DNA from: an uncultured Litoreibacter sp.
Lineage (GTDB): Bacteria > Pseudomonadota > Alphaproteobacteria > Rhodobacterales > Rhodobacteraceae
Reading direction: 5' to 3'
Length of the DNA: 64,000 nt
Assembly (NCBI GenBank): GCA_947494645.1
Contig: CANLVO010000001.1
Span: 2,108,001-2,172,000 of the forward strand
This document shows, in pieces, positions 20,518 to 29,508 of the stretch; position 1 is the first letter of the stretch, and every line of letters begins with the position of its first letter. The notes below the pieces were generated by a model. That model was not told where the DNA came from and did not search any database. It worked only from the letters and a program-made list of their open reading frames with translations. Both the position numbers and the translations under genes were made by a program.

Positions 20518-22061
20518 ACGACGTGGCTCCAGCGATTGAGCTCAAGGGCATCTCCAAGGCTTTCGGGCCGGTGCAAGCCAACAAGGATATTTCCATCCGG
20601 GTGATGCCCGGCACGATCCACGGCATTATCGGGGAGAACGGCGCGGGCAAATCCACGTTGATGTCCATTCTCTACGGCTTCTACAAAGCCGATAAGGGGG
20701 AGGTCTTCATCAACGGCAATCAAACCGACATTCCCGACAGCCAAGCCGCCATCGCGGCAGGCATCGGCATGGTGTTTCAGCACTTCAAGCTGGTTGAGAA
20801 TTTCAGCGTCCTTGAGAATGTGGTGCTGGGTGCCGAAGACGGCGCGCGGCTTGGACCGTCGCTCGCCAAGGCCCGCAAAGAACTGACCCAGCTGGCGGCG
20901 GACTATGAGCTGAACGTGGACCCGGACGCCAAGATCGAAAATATCGGCGTGGGCATGCAGCAGCGTGTTGAGATCCTCAAAGCGCTCTACCGGCAGGCCA
21001 ATATCCTGATCCTTGACGAGCCCACCGGCGTGCTCACGCCTGCCGAGGCCGACCACCTGTTCCGTATCCTCGAAGGGCTGAAGGCGCAGGGCAAGACCAT
21101 CATCCTGATCACCCATAAGCTGCGCGAGATTATGGAGGTGACCGACACCGTCTCTGTCATGCGCCGCGGCGAGATGACGGCCACGGTCAAAACACAAGAC
21201 ACATCGCCCCAAGAGCTGGCCGAGCTGATGGTGGGCCGCAAAGTGCTGCTGCGCGTCGACAAGACACCAGCGCAACCCAAAGAGATGGTACTTGAGGTCG
21301 ATAATCTCGAAGTCATTGACAAAAAAGGCGTAAAACGCCTCAAAGGCATCTCTTTGAACGTGCGTGCCGGGGAAATTCTGGGCATCGCAGGCGTGTCCGG
21401 CAATGGCCAGTCAGAGCTGCTTGAGGTTCTGGGCGGGGTCACCACAGGCACTGGCTCCGTCAAAGTAAACGGCCAGGAGATCGACCTGACCGGCGCCCAT
21501 TCCGACGCGCGATCCAGACGCGCACGCGGCATCGCGCATGTGCCAGAAGACCGCCAGCGCGAGGGTCTTATCATGGACTTCAAGGCTTGGGAAAACGTGG
21601 CCTTCGGGTACCACCACGGGGACGAATACAACGCGGGCCTGCTGATGGATCACGCCGCCATCAAGCAAGACGCCGCCGGCAAATTTGAACGCTTCGACGT
21701 GCGTCCCGATAACCCCATGCTGGAAGCCAAAAGCTTCTCTGGCGGGAACCAACAAAAGATCGTGCTGGCTCGCGAAATCGAACGCAATCCCGATCTGCTG
21801 CTGGTTGGCCAGCCCACACGCGGTGTGGACATCGGCGCAATCGAGTTCATTCACCAGCGCTTGGTGGAGCTGCGCGACGCTGGCAAAGCGATCTTGCTGG
21901 TCTCGGTCGAGCTGGAGGAAATCCTGTCGCTGTCCGACCGCATCGCGGTGATTTTCGACGGCCAGATCATGGGCGAAAAGCTTCCCTCTGAGACCGACGA
22001 GAAAGAGCTGGGTCTGATGATGGCAGGCATGGTGAACGCACCGTTAGAAGGGGTCAGCTAA
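20514..22061 (+). CDS. Nucleoside ABC transporter, duplicated ATP-binding protein
   Basis: GENGAGKSTLMSILYG and second half GVSGNGQSELLEVLGG; SGGNQQKIVLAREI signature. Confidence 0.94.
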   Translation: MNDVAPAIELKGISKAFGPVQANKDISIRVMPGTIHGIIGENGAGKSTLMSILYGFYKADKGEVFINGNQTDIPDSQAAIAAGIGMVFQHFKLVENFSVLENVVLGAEDGARLGPSLAKARKELTQLAADYELNVDPDAKIENIGVGMQQRVEILKALYRQANILILDEPTGVLTPAEADHLFRILEGLKAQGKTIILITHKLREIMEVTDTVSVMRRGEMTATVKTQDTSPQELAELMVGRKVLLRVDKTPAQPKEMVLEVDNLEVIDKKGVKRLKGISLNVRAGEILGIAGVSGNGQSELLEVLGGVTTGTGSVKVNGQEIDLTGAHSDARSRRARGIAHVPEDRQREGLIMDFKAWENVAFGYHHGDEYNAGLLMDHAAIKQDAAGKFERFDVRPDNPMLEAKSFSGGNQQKIVLAREIERNPDLLLVGQPTRGVDIGAIEFIHQRLVELRDAGKAILLVSVELEEILSLSDRIAVIFDGQIMGEKLPSETDEKELGLMMAGMVNAPLEGVS

Positions 22062-23156
22062 ATGGAACCGTTGCCAAAATGGGCCGATCTCGTCTTGGTG
22101 CCTGTTGTCGGTCTGGTGTTGGCCTTCATCTGCTCGGCGCTGATGATCCTTGCCACTGGCCATGATCCCCGAGAGGCGGTGCAGCTTATGGTCGAGGGCT
22201 CCGTGGGCTCCACCTATGCTTGGGGCTTCACGCTCTACTACGCCACCAACTTCATTTTCACCGGGTTGGCCGTCGCAGTGGCCTTCCATGCCGCGATGTT
22301 CAATATCGGCGGCGAGGGCCAGGCGGCGTTGGGTGGTTTGGGCGTCGCACTGGTATGCCTGTTTATTCCTTGGCCCCATTGGACCTTGGCTTTGCTGGGC
22401 GCTACCGCTGCAGGGGCAGCGTTTGGCGCACTTTGGGCCACCCTGCCCGCCTGGCTGCAAGCAAGGCGCGGCAGCCATATCGTGATCACCACCATCATGT
22501 TCAACTTCATTGCCGCAGCATTGCTGAACTATGTTTTGGTCAACGTGCTGCGCCCTGCAGGCGCGATGGACCCGGCCACCGCCAAATTTACTGAGGCCAC
22601 ACACCTGCCCTCTCTCAGCGACTGGCTCAACGCCGTGGGCATCCCTTTCGCCGCCCGCACACCTGCCAACGTGACGCTGTTCATCGCGCTTCTGGCCTGC
22701 GTTTTGGTCTACCTTCTGATTTGGCGCACGAAGCTGGGCTTCGAGATCCGGTCCCTCGGCAAGTCAGAGCCAGCGGCGGTCTATGGCGGCATTTCGCCCG
22801 TTAAGATCATCATGATCTCCATGATGCTCTCAGGCGGTTTGGCAGGGCTGATGGCCATCAACAACGTCATGGGGGAAGCCGAGCGGCTGGTCCTCAACTC
22901 TGTCGAAGGCGCGGGCTTTATCGGCATCGCCGTGGCGCTTATGGGCAGGTCGCATCCGATAGGCATCCTGTTCGCGGCTTTGCTTTTCGGCGCGCTCTAC
23001 CAAGGCGGCGCAGAGCTGGGCCTCTGGACCCAAATCCCCCGCGAGCTGGTCATTGTCATTCAGGCGCTGGTGATCCTGTTTACCGGCGCGCTTGACCAGA
23101 TGATCCGGATGTTCGTCGGCAAGCTCTTTGCCATGCGACGCAAGGCGGAGGTGTAA
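22062..23156 (+). CDS. Nucleoside ABC transporter permease
   Basis: Multi-TM; ATNFIFTGLAVAVAFHAAMFNIGGEGQ. Confidence 0.92.
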   Translation: MEPLPKWADLVLVPVVGLVLAFICSALMILATGHDPREAVQLMVEGSVGSTYAWGFTLYYATNFIFTGLAVAVAFHAAMFNIGGEGQAALGGLGVALVCLFIPWPHWTLALLGATAAGAAFGALWATLPAWLQARRGSHIVITTIMFNFIAAALLNYVLVNVLRPAGAMDPATAKFTEATHLPSLSDWLNAVGIPFAARTPANVTLFIALLACVLVYLLIWRTKLGFEIRSLGKSEPAAVYGGISPVKIIMISMMLSGGLAGLMAINNVMGEAERLVLNSVEGAGFIGIAVALMGRSHPIGILFAALLFGALYQGGAELGLWTQIPRELVIVIQALVILFTGALDQMIRMFVGKLFAMRRKAEV

Positions 23157-23159
23157 GAC

Positions 23160-24296
23160 ATGGACTTTCTGACCATCATCCAAATCCTCGACTCGACCGT
23201 ACGGCTGGCCACGCCGCTGCTGCTGGCCTGCCTTGCCGGGCTGTTCTCGGAACGCGCGGGCATTTTCGACATTGGGCTTGAAGGCAAGATGCTCGCGGCG
23301 GCTTTCGCGTCGGCAAGTGTCGCGTACCTCGCCAGCCCCGGTTGGGGCGGTCTGGCCGTGTGGGTCGGGCTGTTGGCTGGTATCTTCGCCTCGGTGCTGC
23401 TGTCGCTCTTGCATGGCTTGGCCTCCATCACCTTCCGCGGCAACCAACTGATTTCCGGGGTGGCGATCAACTTCCTCGCCTCTGGGCTGACGGTGCTGAT
23501 CGGTCTGAGCGTGTTCAAGCTGGGCGGGCGCACGCCGCAATTGACAGATGGCGGGCGCTTTGAAGGCGTGACCCTGCCCTTCGCGGGCGCATTGGGCGAC
23601 ATCCCCTTCTTTGGCCCGATCTATGTCGAGCTGCTCTCAGGCCACACGATCCTTGTCTACGTTGCTATGCTTTTCGTGCCGCTCAGCTGGTTCGTACTGT
23701 TTCGCACCCGCTTCGGGCTGCGACTGCGCGCGGTGGGCGAAAACCCCGCGGCGGTCGATACGGCCGGCATCTCAGTGGTCCGGCTGCGCTACATTGCCGT
23801 CATCATGTGCGGCGTCCTGTGCGGCATCGCGGGGGCTTACCTTGCGACCGGTCTTGCCGCCGGGTTCGTCAAGGAGATGAGCGCGGGCCGGGGCTTCATC
23901 GCGCTGGCCGCGTTGATCTTCGCCAAGTGGAGGCCAGTACAGGCCTTGGGCGCGACGCTGCTTTTCGGCCTTTTGGAGGCGATCTCAAATCGCTACCCCA
24001 ACATCGACATGCCCGCATCCCTGCTCATCGTGGTGCTGGTTGTTCTGGCGGCAGTGCTGTTTTTCGCGGGCAGAAAATCGAAACTGGACCTAAGCGTTTT
24101 GGGTGGGTTGGGGGTGATCTTGCTGGCCATTGCCGCTTGGATCATGACCACCACTGGGCTGGGAGGCGTCGCGACACTGCCCAGCCAATTCATGCAGGCG
24201 CTGCCCTATATATTGACCGTGATCATCTTGGCGGGGTTTGTCGGCAAGGCGATACCACCTCGTGCAGGTGGCCAGCCTTACGTAAAAGAACGCTAA
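23160..24296 (+). CDS. Nucleoside ABC transporter permease
   Basis: Multi-TM; RLATPLLLACLAGLFSERAGIFDIGLEGKML. Confidence 0.92.
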   Translation: MDFLTIIQILDSTVRLATPLLLACLAGLFSERAGIFDIGLEGKMLAAAFASASVAYLASPGWGGLAVWVGLLAGIFASVLLSLLHGLASITFRGNQLISGVAINFLASGLTVLIGLSVFKLGGRTPQLTDGGRFEGVTLPFAGALGDIPFFGPIYVELLSGHTILVYVAMLFVPLSWFVLFRTRFGLRLRAVGENPAAVDTAGISVVRLRYIAVIMCGVLCGIAGAYLATGLAAGFVKEMSAGRGFIALAALIFAKWRPVQALGATLLFGLLEAISNRYPNIDMPASLLIVVLVVLAAVLFFAGRKSKLDLSVLGGLGVILLAIAAWIMTTTGLGGVATLPSQFMQALPYILTVIILAGFVGKAIPPRAGGQPYVKER

Positions 24297-24400
24297 CCTC
24301 CGTCCCAGTTTTCCGTTCGCGCTGCATCGCAGCATGAATTGACGGCTGGACCTATATTTTTGCATTGCCCATGCCCGCTGGACGGGCGTAAGGGGGGTCC

Positions 24401-25318
24401 ATGCAAATCTACCTGCCCATAGCCGAGGTCTCGGTCAACGCGTTCCTATTGCTGGGATTAGGCGGACTTGTGGGCATCCTGTCCGGCATGTTCGGCGTGG
24501 GCGGCGGCTTTCTGATGACCCCGCTTTTGTTCTTCATCGGCATCCCGCCTGCTGTTGCTGTCGCGACAGAAGCCAACCAGATCGTCGCCTCCTCTTTCTC
24601 AGGCGTGTTGGCGCATCTTCGGCGCAAGACGGTCGACCTCAAGATGGGAACGGTGCTGCTGATCGGTGGCCTTGTGGGCGCGGCCATGGGCGTGCAGCTT
24701 TTCGCGGCCTTGCGCGAAATGGGTCAGGTCGACCTGCTGGTCAAGCTCTGCTACGTCGTCTTCCTCGGCATCATCGGCGGCCTGATGTTCTTTGAAAGCC
24801 TCAAAGCCATCCGGCGTGCCAAAGGCCCTCATAAGGCCCCTGCCCGAAAAAAACACGGGCTGGTCCATGCGCTGCCCTTCAAGATGAAGTTCCGCACCTC
24901 TGGGCTTTATATCTCCGTCATTCCGCCGGTGCTGGTGGGTGTTTTTGTGGGTGTTCTCGCCGCCATCATGGGGGTCGGAGGCGGCTTCATCATGGTGCCC
25001 GCCATGATCTATCTGCTGGGCATGCCCACCAAGGTCGTCGTCGGCACCTCGCTGTTTCAGATCATCTTCGTCACGGGTTTCACCACTTTGATGCACGCCA
25101 CGACAAACTACACGGTCGACATGGCGCTGGCCGTGTTGCTGCTGGTCGGCGGTGTTGTCGGGGCACAGGTTGGCACGCGGATCGGGGCACGTCTGCAAGC
25201 CGAGCAACTGCGTATCCTGCTGTCGATCATGGTGCTGGCAGTCTGCTTCAAGCTGGCGCTTGATCTGTTGATCATGCCGTCCGAGTTGTACTCCATCGGT
25301 ACGGGGGGCGGGCATTGA
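24401..25318 (+). CDS. TauE/SafE family sulfite/sulfonate exporter
   Basis: GGLVGILSGMFGVGGGFLMTPLLFFIGIPPAVAVATEANQIVASS; duplicated GVGGGF motifs. Confidence 0.9.
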   Translation: MQIYLPIAEVSVNAFLLLGLGGLVGILSGMFGVGGGFLMTPLLFFIGIPPAVAVATEANQIVASSFSGVLAHLRRKTVDLKMGTVLLIGGLVGAAMGVQLFAALREMGQVDLLVKLCYVVFLGIIGGLMFFESLKAIRRAKGPHKAPARKKHGLVHALPFKMKFRTSGLYISVIPPVLVGVFVGVLAAIMGVGGGFIMVPAMIYLLGMPTKVVVGTSLFQIIFVTGFTTLMHATTNYTVDMALAVLLLVGGVVGAQVGTRIGARLQAEQLRILLSIMVLAVCFKLALDLLIMPSELYSIGTGGGH

Positions 25319-26079
25319 TCCGGGTCTTTTGCTTTTTGTTGGCGCTGTGCGTCCCGAGCTTTGTCCAAGCGCAAAAGGTCGTGGCCGACCTGTCGCAGCG
25401 CAATGTCGAGATCACCGCGAATTTCGACGGCTCCGACATCCTGATCTATGGCGCGATTAAAGGCGGGCCAGAGGACGAAGCGCTTGAGCCGCTCGACGTG
25501 ATCATTGCCATCAAGGGCCCAAATGACGCCGTCACTGTCCGCAAGAAAGATCGCCGATTTGGCATCTGGGTGAATACCGATTCCGTCAAAGTCGCCCGCG
25601 CCCCAAGCTTTTATGCCGTCGCCTCGACCGGGCCATTGAACGAAGTACTAAGCCCGCAAGAGGACATCCGGTTTCAAGTCTCAATGGAGCGCGCAATTTA
25701 TGCCGTTGGCGACGAGGCGCATGACGCCGAGGGCACGCGCGCCTTCACAGATGCTCTGATCCGGCTGCGCAGCAAGGCAAACCTGTACCAACAGCTCGAC
25801 AACTCGATACAGCTTTTTGATCAGGCGTTGTTTTCAACCACCATCGACCTGCCCGCCAATCTGGTCGAGGGCGTCTACCCGATGCGCATCTTTCTGACTC
25901 GCGACGGTCAGGTAGTCTCAAGGCTGGCCACCTTCATCGACGTCCGCAAAGTCGGACTGGAGCGCTGGATCTACGATCTGGCCCATGAAAAGCCGCTGAT
26001 CTACGGCATCCTGTCTTTGGTCATCGCGATCAGCGCCGGCTGGCTTGCTTCCGCCGTGTTCCGTTATATCCGCTTCTGA
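25315..26079 (+). CDS. TIGR02186 family putative transmembrane protein
   Basis: Signal peptide, DLSQRNVEITANFDGSDILIYGAIKG, C-terminal TM; 4-bp overlap with the exporter gene. Confidence 0.82.
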   Translation: MIRVFCFLLALCVPSFVQAQKVVADLSQRNVEITANFDGSDILIYGAIKGGPEDEALEPLDVIIAIKGPNDAVTVRKKDRRFGIWVNTDSVKVARAPSFYAVASTGPLNEVLSPQEDIRFQVSMERAIYAVGDEAHDAEGTRAFTDALIRLRSKANLYQQLDNSIQLFDQALFSTTIDLPANLVEGVYPMRIFLTRDGQVVSRLATFIDVRKVGLERWIYDLAHEKPLIYGILSLVIAISAGWLASAVFRYIRF

Positions 26080-26086
26080 TCCACGT

Positions 26087-27628
26087 CTATTCGGTCTCGT
26101 CGGTCTGCGCCTCCAGCGTCAATGGTGCAGGCGCAACGGTGCTGAGGTCTGATGTATCAAGCGCCGCCGTTGGCCTGCTGAGGCGGCTTCGGGTGATCCA
26201 GAGCAATCGATTTTCAGCCCGCGTGATCGCCACATAGGCCAGACGTTTCCACACGGGCTGTCCCGCCTCTGATCGCCCGGAACGGGCAGCGGCATAGAGG
26301 TCAGGCGCGAACACCTGCACTGTGTCCCATTGCGAGCCTTGCGCCTTGTGGATGGTCACCGCTGCACCGTGTAAGAACGCAGCCCCCATGCGGGCCGCGA
26401 AAGGGATGAACGGTTCTTCCTCATCGGGGGCCTCGATTTTGATGATCGACGCAGCGGAGACCTGCGGGTCCTCCGCCCCAATCACATGCAGCCGCGAGAA
26501 ACCGGGTTTCTTGCCCGGCCCCATATAGACCACCTGCGCGCCCTTCACGAGGCCGCGGGCCTCCAGATCAATGCGCTTCTTGCGGTGTTTTGCGGGCAGT
26601 TCGATCCCGTCGCAAATCAGCGGCTCGCCCGGCAAAAGCGTGTCCACCGTCGCGCCGTAAGCGCCGCGCCAGGCCTGGATCAGCCGGATGCGCGTCGCGT
26701 TGCGCCAGACCAAAACCGGGGAGCGGGCCATCCGGTCGGCCTCCACCCGTTCTGCGAAAACCACGCGGTCGTCTGTCTCGGACGCCTCACGAACCAGCTT
26801 CTCGAACGCGTAGAAATCCACATCCGGGTCAGCCAGCGCATGGGCCAGATCAAGGATCGGGTTGCCCGCGTCTTGTCGGTGCACACGCGACAGCTCCAGT
26901 TTGCGCCCGTCTTTCAATGTATCGAACACCATGTCGCCATTGCTGCCTACCGGGGCCAGCTGCGCCGGGTCGCCGAACAAAACCAATGTCGGGAAAATCT
27001 CGCGCAGGTCTTCGAACTGCTTTTCGTCCAGCATGGAGGACTCGTCGACAAACCCAATATCAAGCGGGTCCTCGCGGCGCTTCCACCCTTGGATGAAGTC
27101 CGACCCACGCAGCCCGGCCGCCGCCAATGCGCCGGGAATGGACTTATGCGCGTCGTAAAACTGCTTGGCACGGTCCAACGCGGCATCGGCCAGCCCCTCA
27201 ACCTCCGGCCGGTCGCCTTGGCCTGCGAGCCAGTCGGCAATCAACTCGTAGTCGGGGTCATAGAGCGGCGTGTAGAGAATGCGGTGGATCGTAGTCGCAG
27301 GCACGCCCCGATTGCGCAGCACCGAGGCCGCCTTGTTCGTTGGCGCAAGCACTGCCAGGGTCCGACGATCCTTGCGAGCCTTGCCCTCATAATCACCTGA
27401 AACCAGATCAACGCCCGATTGGGTCACCGCGTTGACCAGCTCCGCCAACAAAAGCGTCTTGCCCGATCCCGCCTTGCCGACAATCGCCATCACCTGATCT
27501 CGGCTTTCCTGCAGTGGCATGGTCTCGCCAGAGGTGATGTCTATCCCCGCGCGACCCAACAGATCGGCGACCGCGTCATAGGCCTCTGCCTGGTCTTCGG
27601 AATAGGTGATATGTGAGGGTGCGGCCAT
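26087..27628 (-). CDS. RecD-like ATP-dependent helicase (AAA family, UvrD C-terminal-like)
   Basis: VGKAGSGKTLLLAELV Walker A; HKAQGSQWDTVQVF; YVAITRAENRLLWI. Confidence 0.87.
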   Translation of the reverse strand: MAAPSHITYSEDQAEAYDAVADLLGRAGIDITSGETMPLQESRDQVMAIVGKAGSGKTLLLAELVNAVTQSGVDLVSGDYEGKARKDRRTLAVLAPTNKAASVLRNRGVPATTIHRILYTPLYDPDYELIADWLAGQGDRPEVEGLADAALDRAKQFYDAHKSIPGALAAAGLRGSDFIQGWKRREDPLDIGFVDESSMLDEKQFEDLREIFPTLVLFGDPAQLAPVGSNGDMVFDTLKDGRKLELSRVHRQDAGNPILDLAHALADPDVDFYAFEKLVREASETDDRVVFAERVEADRMARSPVLVWRNATRIRLIQAWRGAYGATVDTLLPGEPLICDGIELPAKHRKKRIDLEARGLVKGAQVVYMGPGKKPGFSRLHVIGAEDPQVSAASIIKIEAPDEEEPFIPFAARMGAAFLHGAAVTIHKAQGSQWDTVQVFAPDLYAAARSGRSEAGQPVWKRLAYVAITRAENRLLWITRSRLSRPTAALDTSDLSTVAPAPLTLEAQTDETE

Positions 27629-27676
27629 GGGCGCAACCTAGCGGCCCGCCCCTGCCGCCGCCAGCGCATTCCGCCT

Positions 27677-28303
27677 CTATGCGGCCTTCGGAATGTCTGT
27701 CCCAAAGGCGCGGGCAAACCAGAGCTGCGACAGCTCCCGGCTGACGCCTGCCGCCGCGCACATCCTGCTCAGCGTCTTTTCATCAAAGGCCCAAAGCCCG
27801 GTGCTGATCGTGTCGCGTCCGATGCCGTCGGTGCCCAGTATCTCAGGCTCCCAGCCCAATTGACGGTAAATCCGCACCATCCGGGCGTCGAATACGCCAA
27901 TGGAATGCGTCAGCCCGAACCCAACGCCCAATTGCGCGCCCGCCATCATCAGCAAGTTGGCCACGCGGGCCTTGTTGTCGCTGTTCGGGGACACGCAAAA
28001 CCGGGTCGTCTCCCAGATGCGCGGGGCGGTGATCTCCCCTCCGGCCAGATGCGCGAAATGGTCGTTGACCATCGTGTCACCCGTTGTCGACAGAAACCGC
28101 ATTGAGCCGCCATGCACCCCGCCCTCATCCCAGATCACATAGAGCGGGTTCAGCCTATCATACTGGTCTTGCTCAAATCCGTCTGCGTCCACGGTGACCT
28201 CCCATTTCAGTCGATCATGAAATTGCGTGGCACGGTCGCGCAGCATGGAGGCGCGCAGCCCCGGGTAGCGGGGCAGTTCGTCGGCGTAGATATAGCGGAT
28301 CAT
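27677..28303 (-). CDS. luxI: Acyl-homoserine-lactone synthase (LuxI family)
   Basis: ARASMLRDRATQFHDRLKWEV-type N-terminus, RFLSTTGDTMVNDHFAHL, WETTRFCV. Confidence 0.9.
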   Translation of the reverse strand: MIRYIYADELPRYPGLRASMLRDRATQFHDRLKWEVTVDADGFEQDQYDRLNPLYVIWDEGGVHGGSMRFLSTTGDTMVNDHFAHLAGGEITAPRIWETTRFCVSPNSDNKARVANLLMMAGAQLGVGFGLTHSIGVFDARMVRIYRQLGWEPEILGTDGIGRDTISTGLWAFDEKTLSRMCAAAGVSRELSQLWFARAFGTDIPKAA

Positions 28304-28307
28304 GGTG

Positions 28308-28334
28308 GCTTTCCTCTCTCAAAGTGAGGAAAGC
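28308..28334 (-). promoter_or_regulatory. Perfect 9-bp inverted repeat over the luxI Shine-Dalgarno region
   Basis: GCTTTCCTC-9nt-GAGGAAAGC, ending 4 nt upstream of the luxI ATG. Confidence 0.65.
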
Positions 28335-28426
28335 AGCCCTGTCATGTCGTAGTTAACGGCCCCAAAACGGCCCGCCCGGCCCTGTCATGGGTTCGGCAAC
28401 GCTCAGATCACGGATAAGAGGAGGGC

Positions 28427-29143
28427 TTAGACGACGATCAGCCCGTGCGTCAGCGCGGTGGCCACGGCATGGACCGTGTTCGATGCGCCCATCTTGAAAC
28501 GGGCACTCTCGATATAGACCCGTAGCGTATTTTCGGAAATGTTCAGCGCCTCGGCCACGCCTGCGCGGTTATTGCCGAGCGCCAGAAGCGTCAGCGCATC
28601 TTTCTCGCGCGGGCTCAGCGCACGGACCGGGCCTTGGTTCGGCCCACCTTCAATCTCCAGCGCTTTTTCATTCATGTAATGTGCAATCAGGATAAGGTCC
28701 GAGACCCGTTCCTCAGTAAATTTTGCCCAGCGGTCGTCATTGTCTTTTTGGTTTACGGAAAACAAGGCGAACTGCCCGGACGGGCCACGGATCGGGATTG
28801 AGAACCCTTGATTGCCTAGCCCTGCACTGGCGGATTCACCTAGGAAGTCTCGGCTTGGTTTGGCCGACCAGTCCAGCGCTTTCCAATCTATGGGCGTGAA
28901 GCGTTTGTAGCAGCCCTGAACCACCGGATCGATGCGCTCATAGCCCTTGTCGATGTAGCGTTCGACCCATTCGTTTGAATAGGTCAGCGCCGCGTATTGG
29001 CCGCCGCTGGCATTGACGGAATGGTAAACGAGGTTGTCTATGGAATATACGTCGCGCAACCCTTCGACGAAGGTCTGTAACTCTTCAAGCGATCTGGCGC
29101 TTGCAAGCGCCTCCTGCATGTCCACGAGTTTGTTCAAGCTCAC
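28427..29143 (-). CDS. luxR: LuxR family transcriptional regulator (autoinducer-binding domain plus HTH)
   Basis: Autoinducer-domain pattern and HTH ALSPREKDALTLLALGNNRAGVAEALNISENTLRVYIESARFKMGASNTVHAVATAL. Start uncertain (29182 to 29119). Confidence 0.88.
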   Translation of the reverse strand: MSLNKLVDMQEALASARSLEELQTFVEGLRDVYSIDNLVYHSVNASGGQYAALTYSNEWVERYIDKGYERIDPVVQGCYKRFTPIDWKALDWSAKPSRDFLGESASAGLGNQGFSIPIRGPSGQFALFSVNQKDNDDRWAKFTEERVSDLILIAHYMNEKALEIEGGPNQGPVRALSPREKDALTLLALGNNRAGVAEALNISENTLRVYIESARFKMGASNTVHAVATALTHGLIVV

Positions 29144-29294
29144 ATACCCTCGATACGGGCATGTCAGCGTCGGAGAGCTCACGTGCCGCTAAAGCAATCG
29201 TGTCGTCGAGCCCGTCAGCCAGTTTGCGCATACTGTTCTTCTGAGAAAAACGCTGCAGGTCGGTCAGAACGTCGATGATCCAATCATTTGTCAT
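29085..29294 (-). CDS. Small conserved-looking protein (about 69 aa) overlapping luxR
   Basis: MTNDWIIDVLTDLQRFSQKNSMRKLADGLDDTIALAARELSDA...; GGAG 9 nt upstream of the ATG. Confidence 0.6.
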   Translation of the reverse strand: MTNDWIIDVLTDLQRFSQKNSMRKLADGLDDTIALAARELSDADMPVSRVCELEQTRGHAGGACKRQIA

Positions 29295-29303
29295 AAACAG
29301 TGT

Positions 29304-29336
29304 CTCCATTAACCGTTAATCAAAGGTTAACTGGAG
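29304..29336 (-). promoter_or_regulatory. Imperfect dyad/hairpin over the SD of the luxR-leader ORF
   Basis: Minus strand CTCCA-g-TTAACC / TTTGATTAAC / GGTTAATGGAG: 11 pairs with one bulge; GGAG lies in the 3' arm. Confidence 0.6.
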
Positions 29337-29377
29337 TTTATCAGCCATTTCTTGCCAAAATATATTCGCGGTTTCCC

Positions 29378-29397
29378 CTTCACCAGAAATGGTGAGG
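29378..29397. promoter_or_regulatory. 20-bp dyad CTTCACCAGAAATGGTGAGG upstream of the luxR-leader ORF (possible lux-type box)
   Basis: 8-bp arms with one mismatch; lux-box length, but not the canonical lux-box sequence. Confidence 0.35.
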
Positions 29398-29446
29398 TAC
29401 GGATTTGTAAGTGACTGAAACTGCTAAGTTGCTATTTTTCCGACAT

Positions 29447-29478
29447 AAAAACGGCGCGAACCGGATCGATTCGCGCCG
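29447..29478 (-). terminator. Rho-independent terminator of ccr
   Basis: Minus strand CGGCGCGAA-loop-TTCGCGCCG followed by TTTTT, 31 bp past the ccr stop. Confidence 0.8.
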
Positions 29479-29508
29479 CTCAATCGTCACAGAGTCAAGT
29501 CCGGTCAC

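Noticed and set aside
22482-22489. Single GTGATCAC inside the ABC permease gene (also at 35694-35701 in the desaturase and 51196-51203 in sucD)
   Set aside because: Each encodes Val-Ile-Thr codons within conserved coding sequence and lacks a 21-bp-spaced partner; treated as chance.
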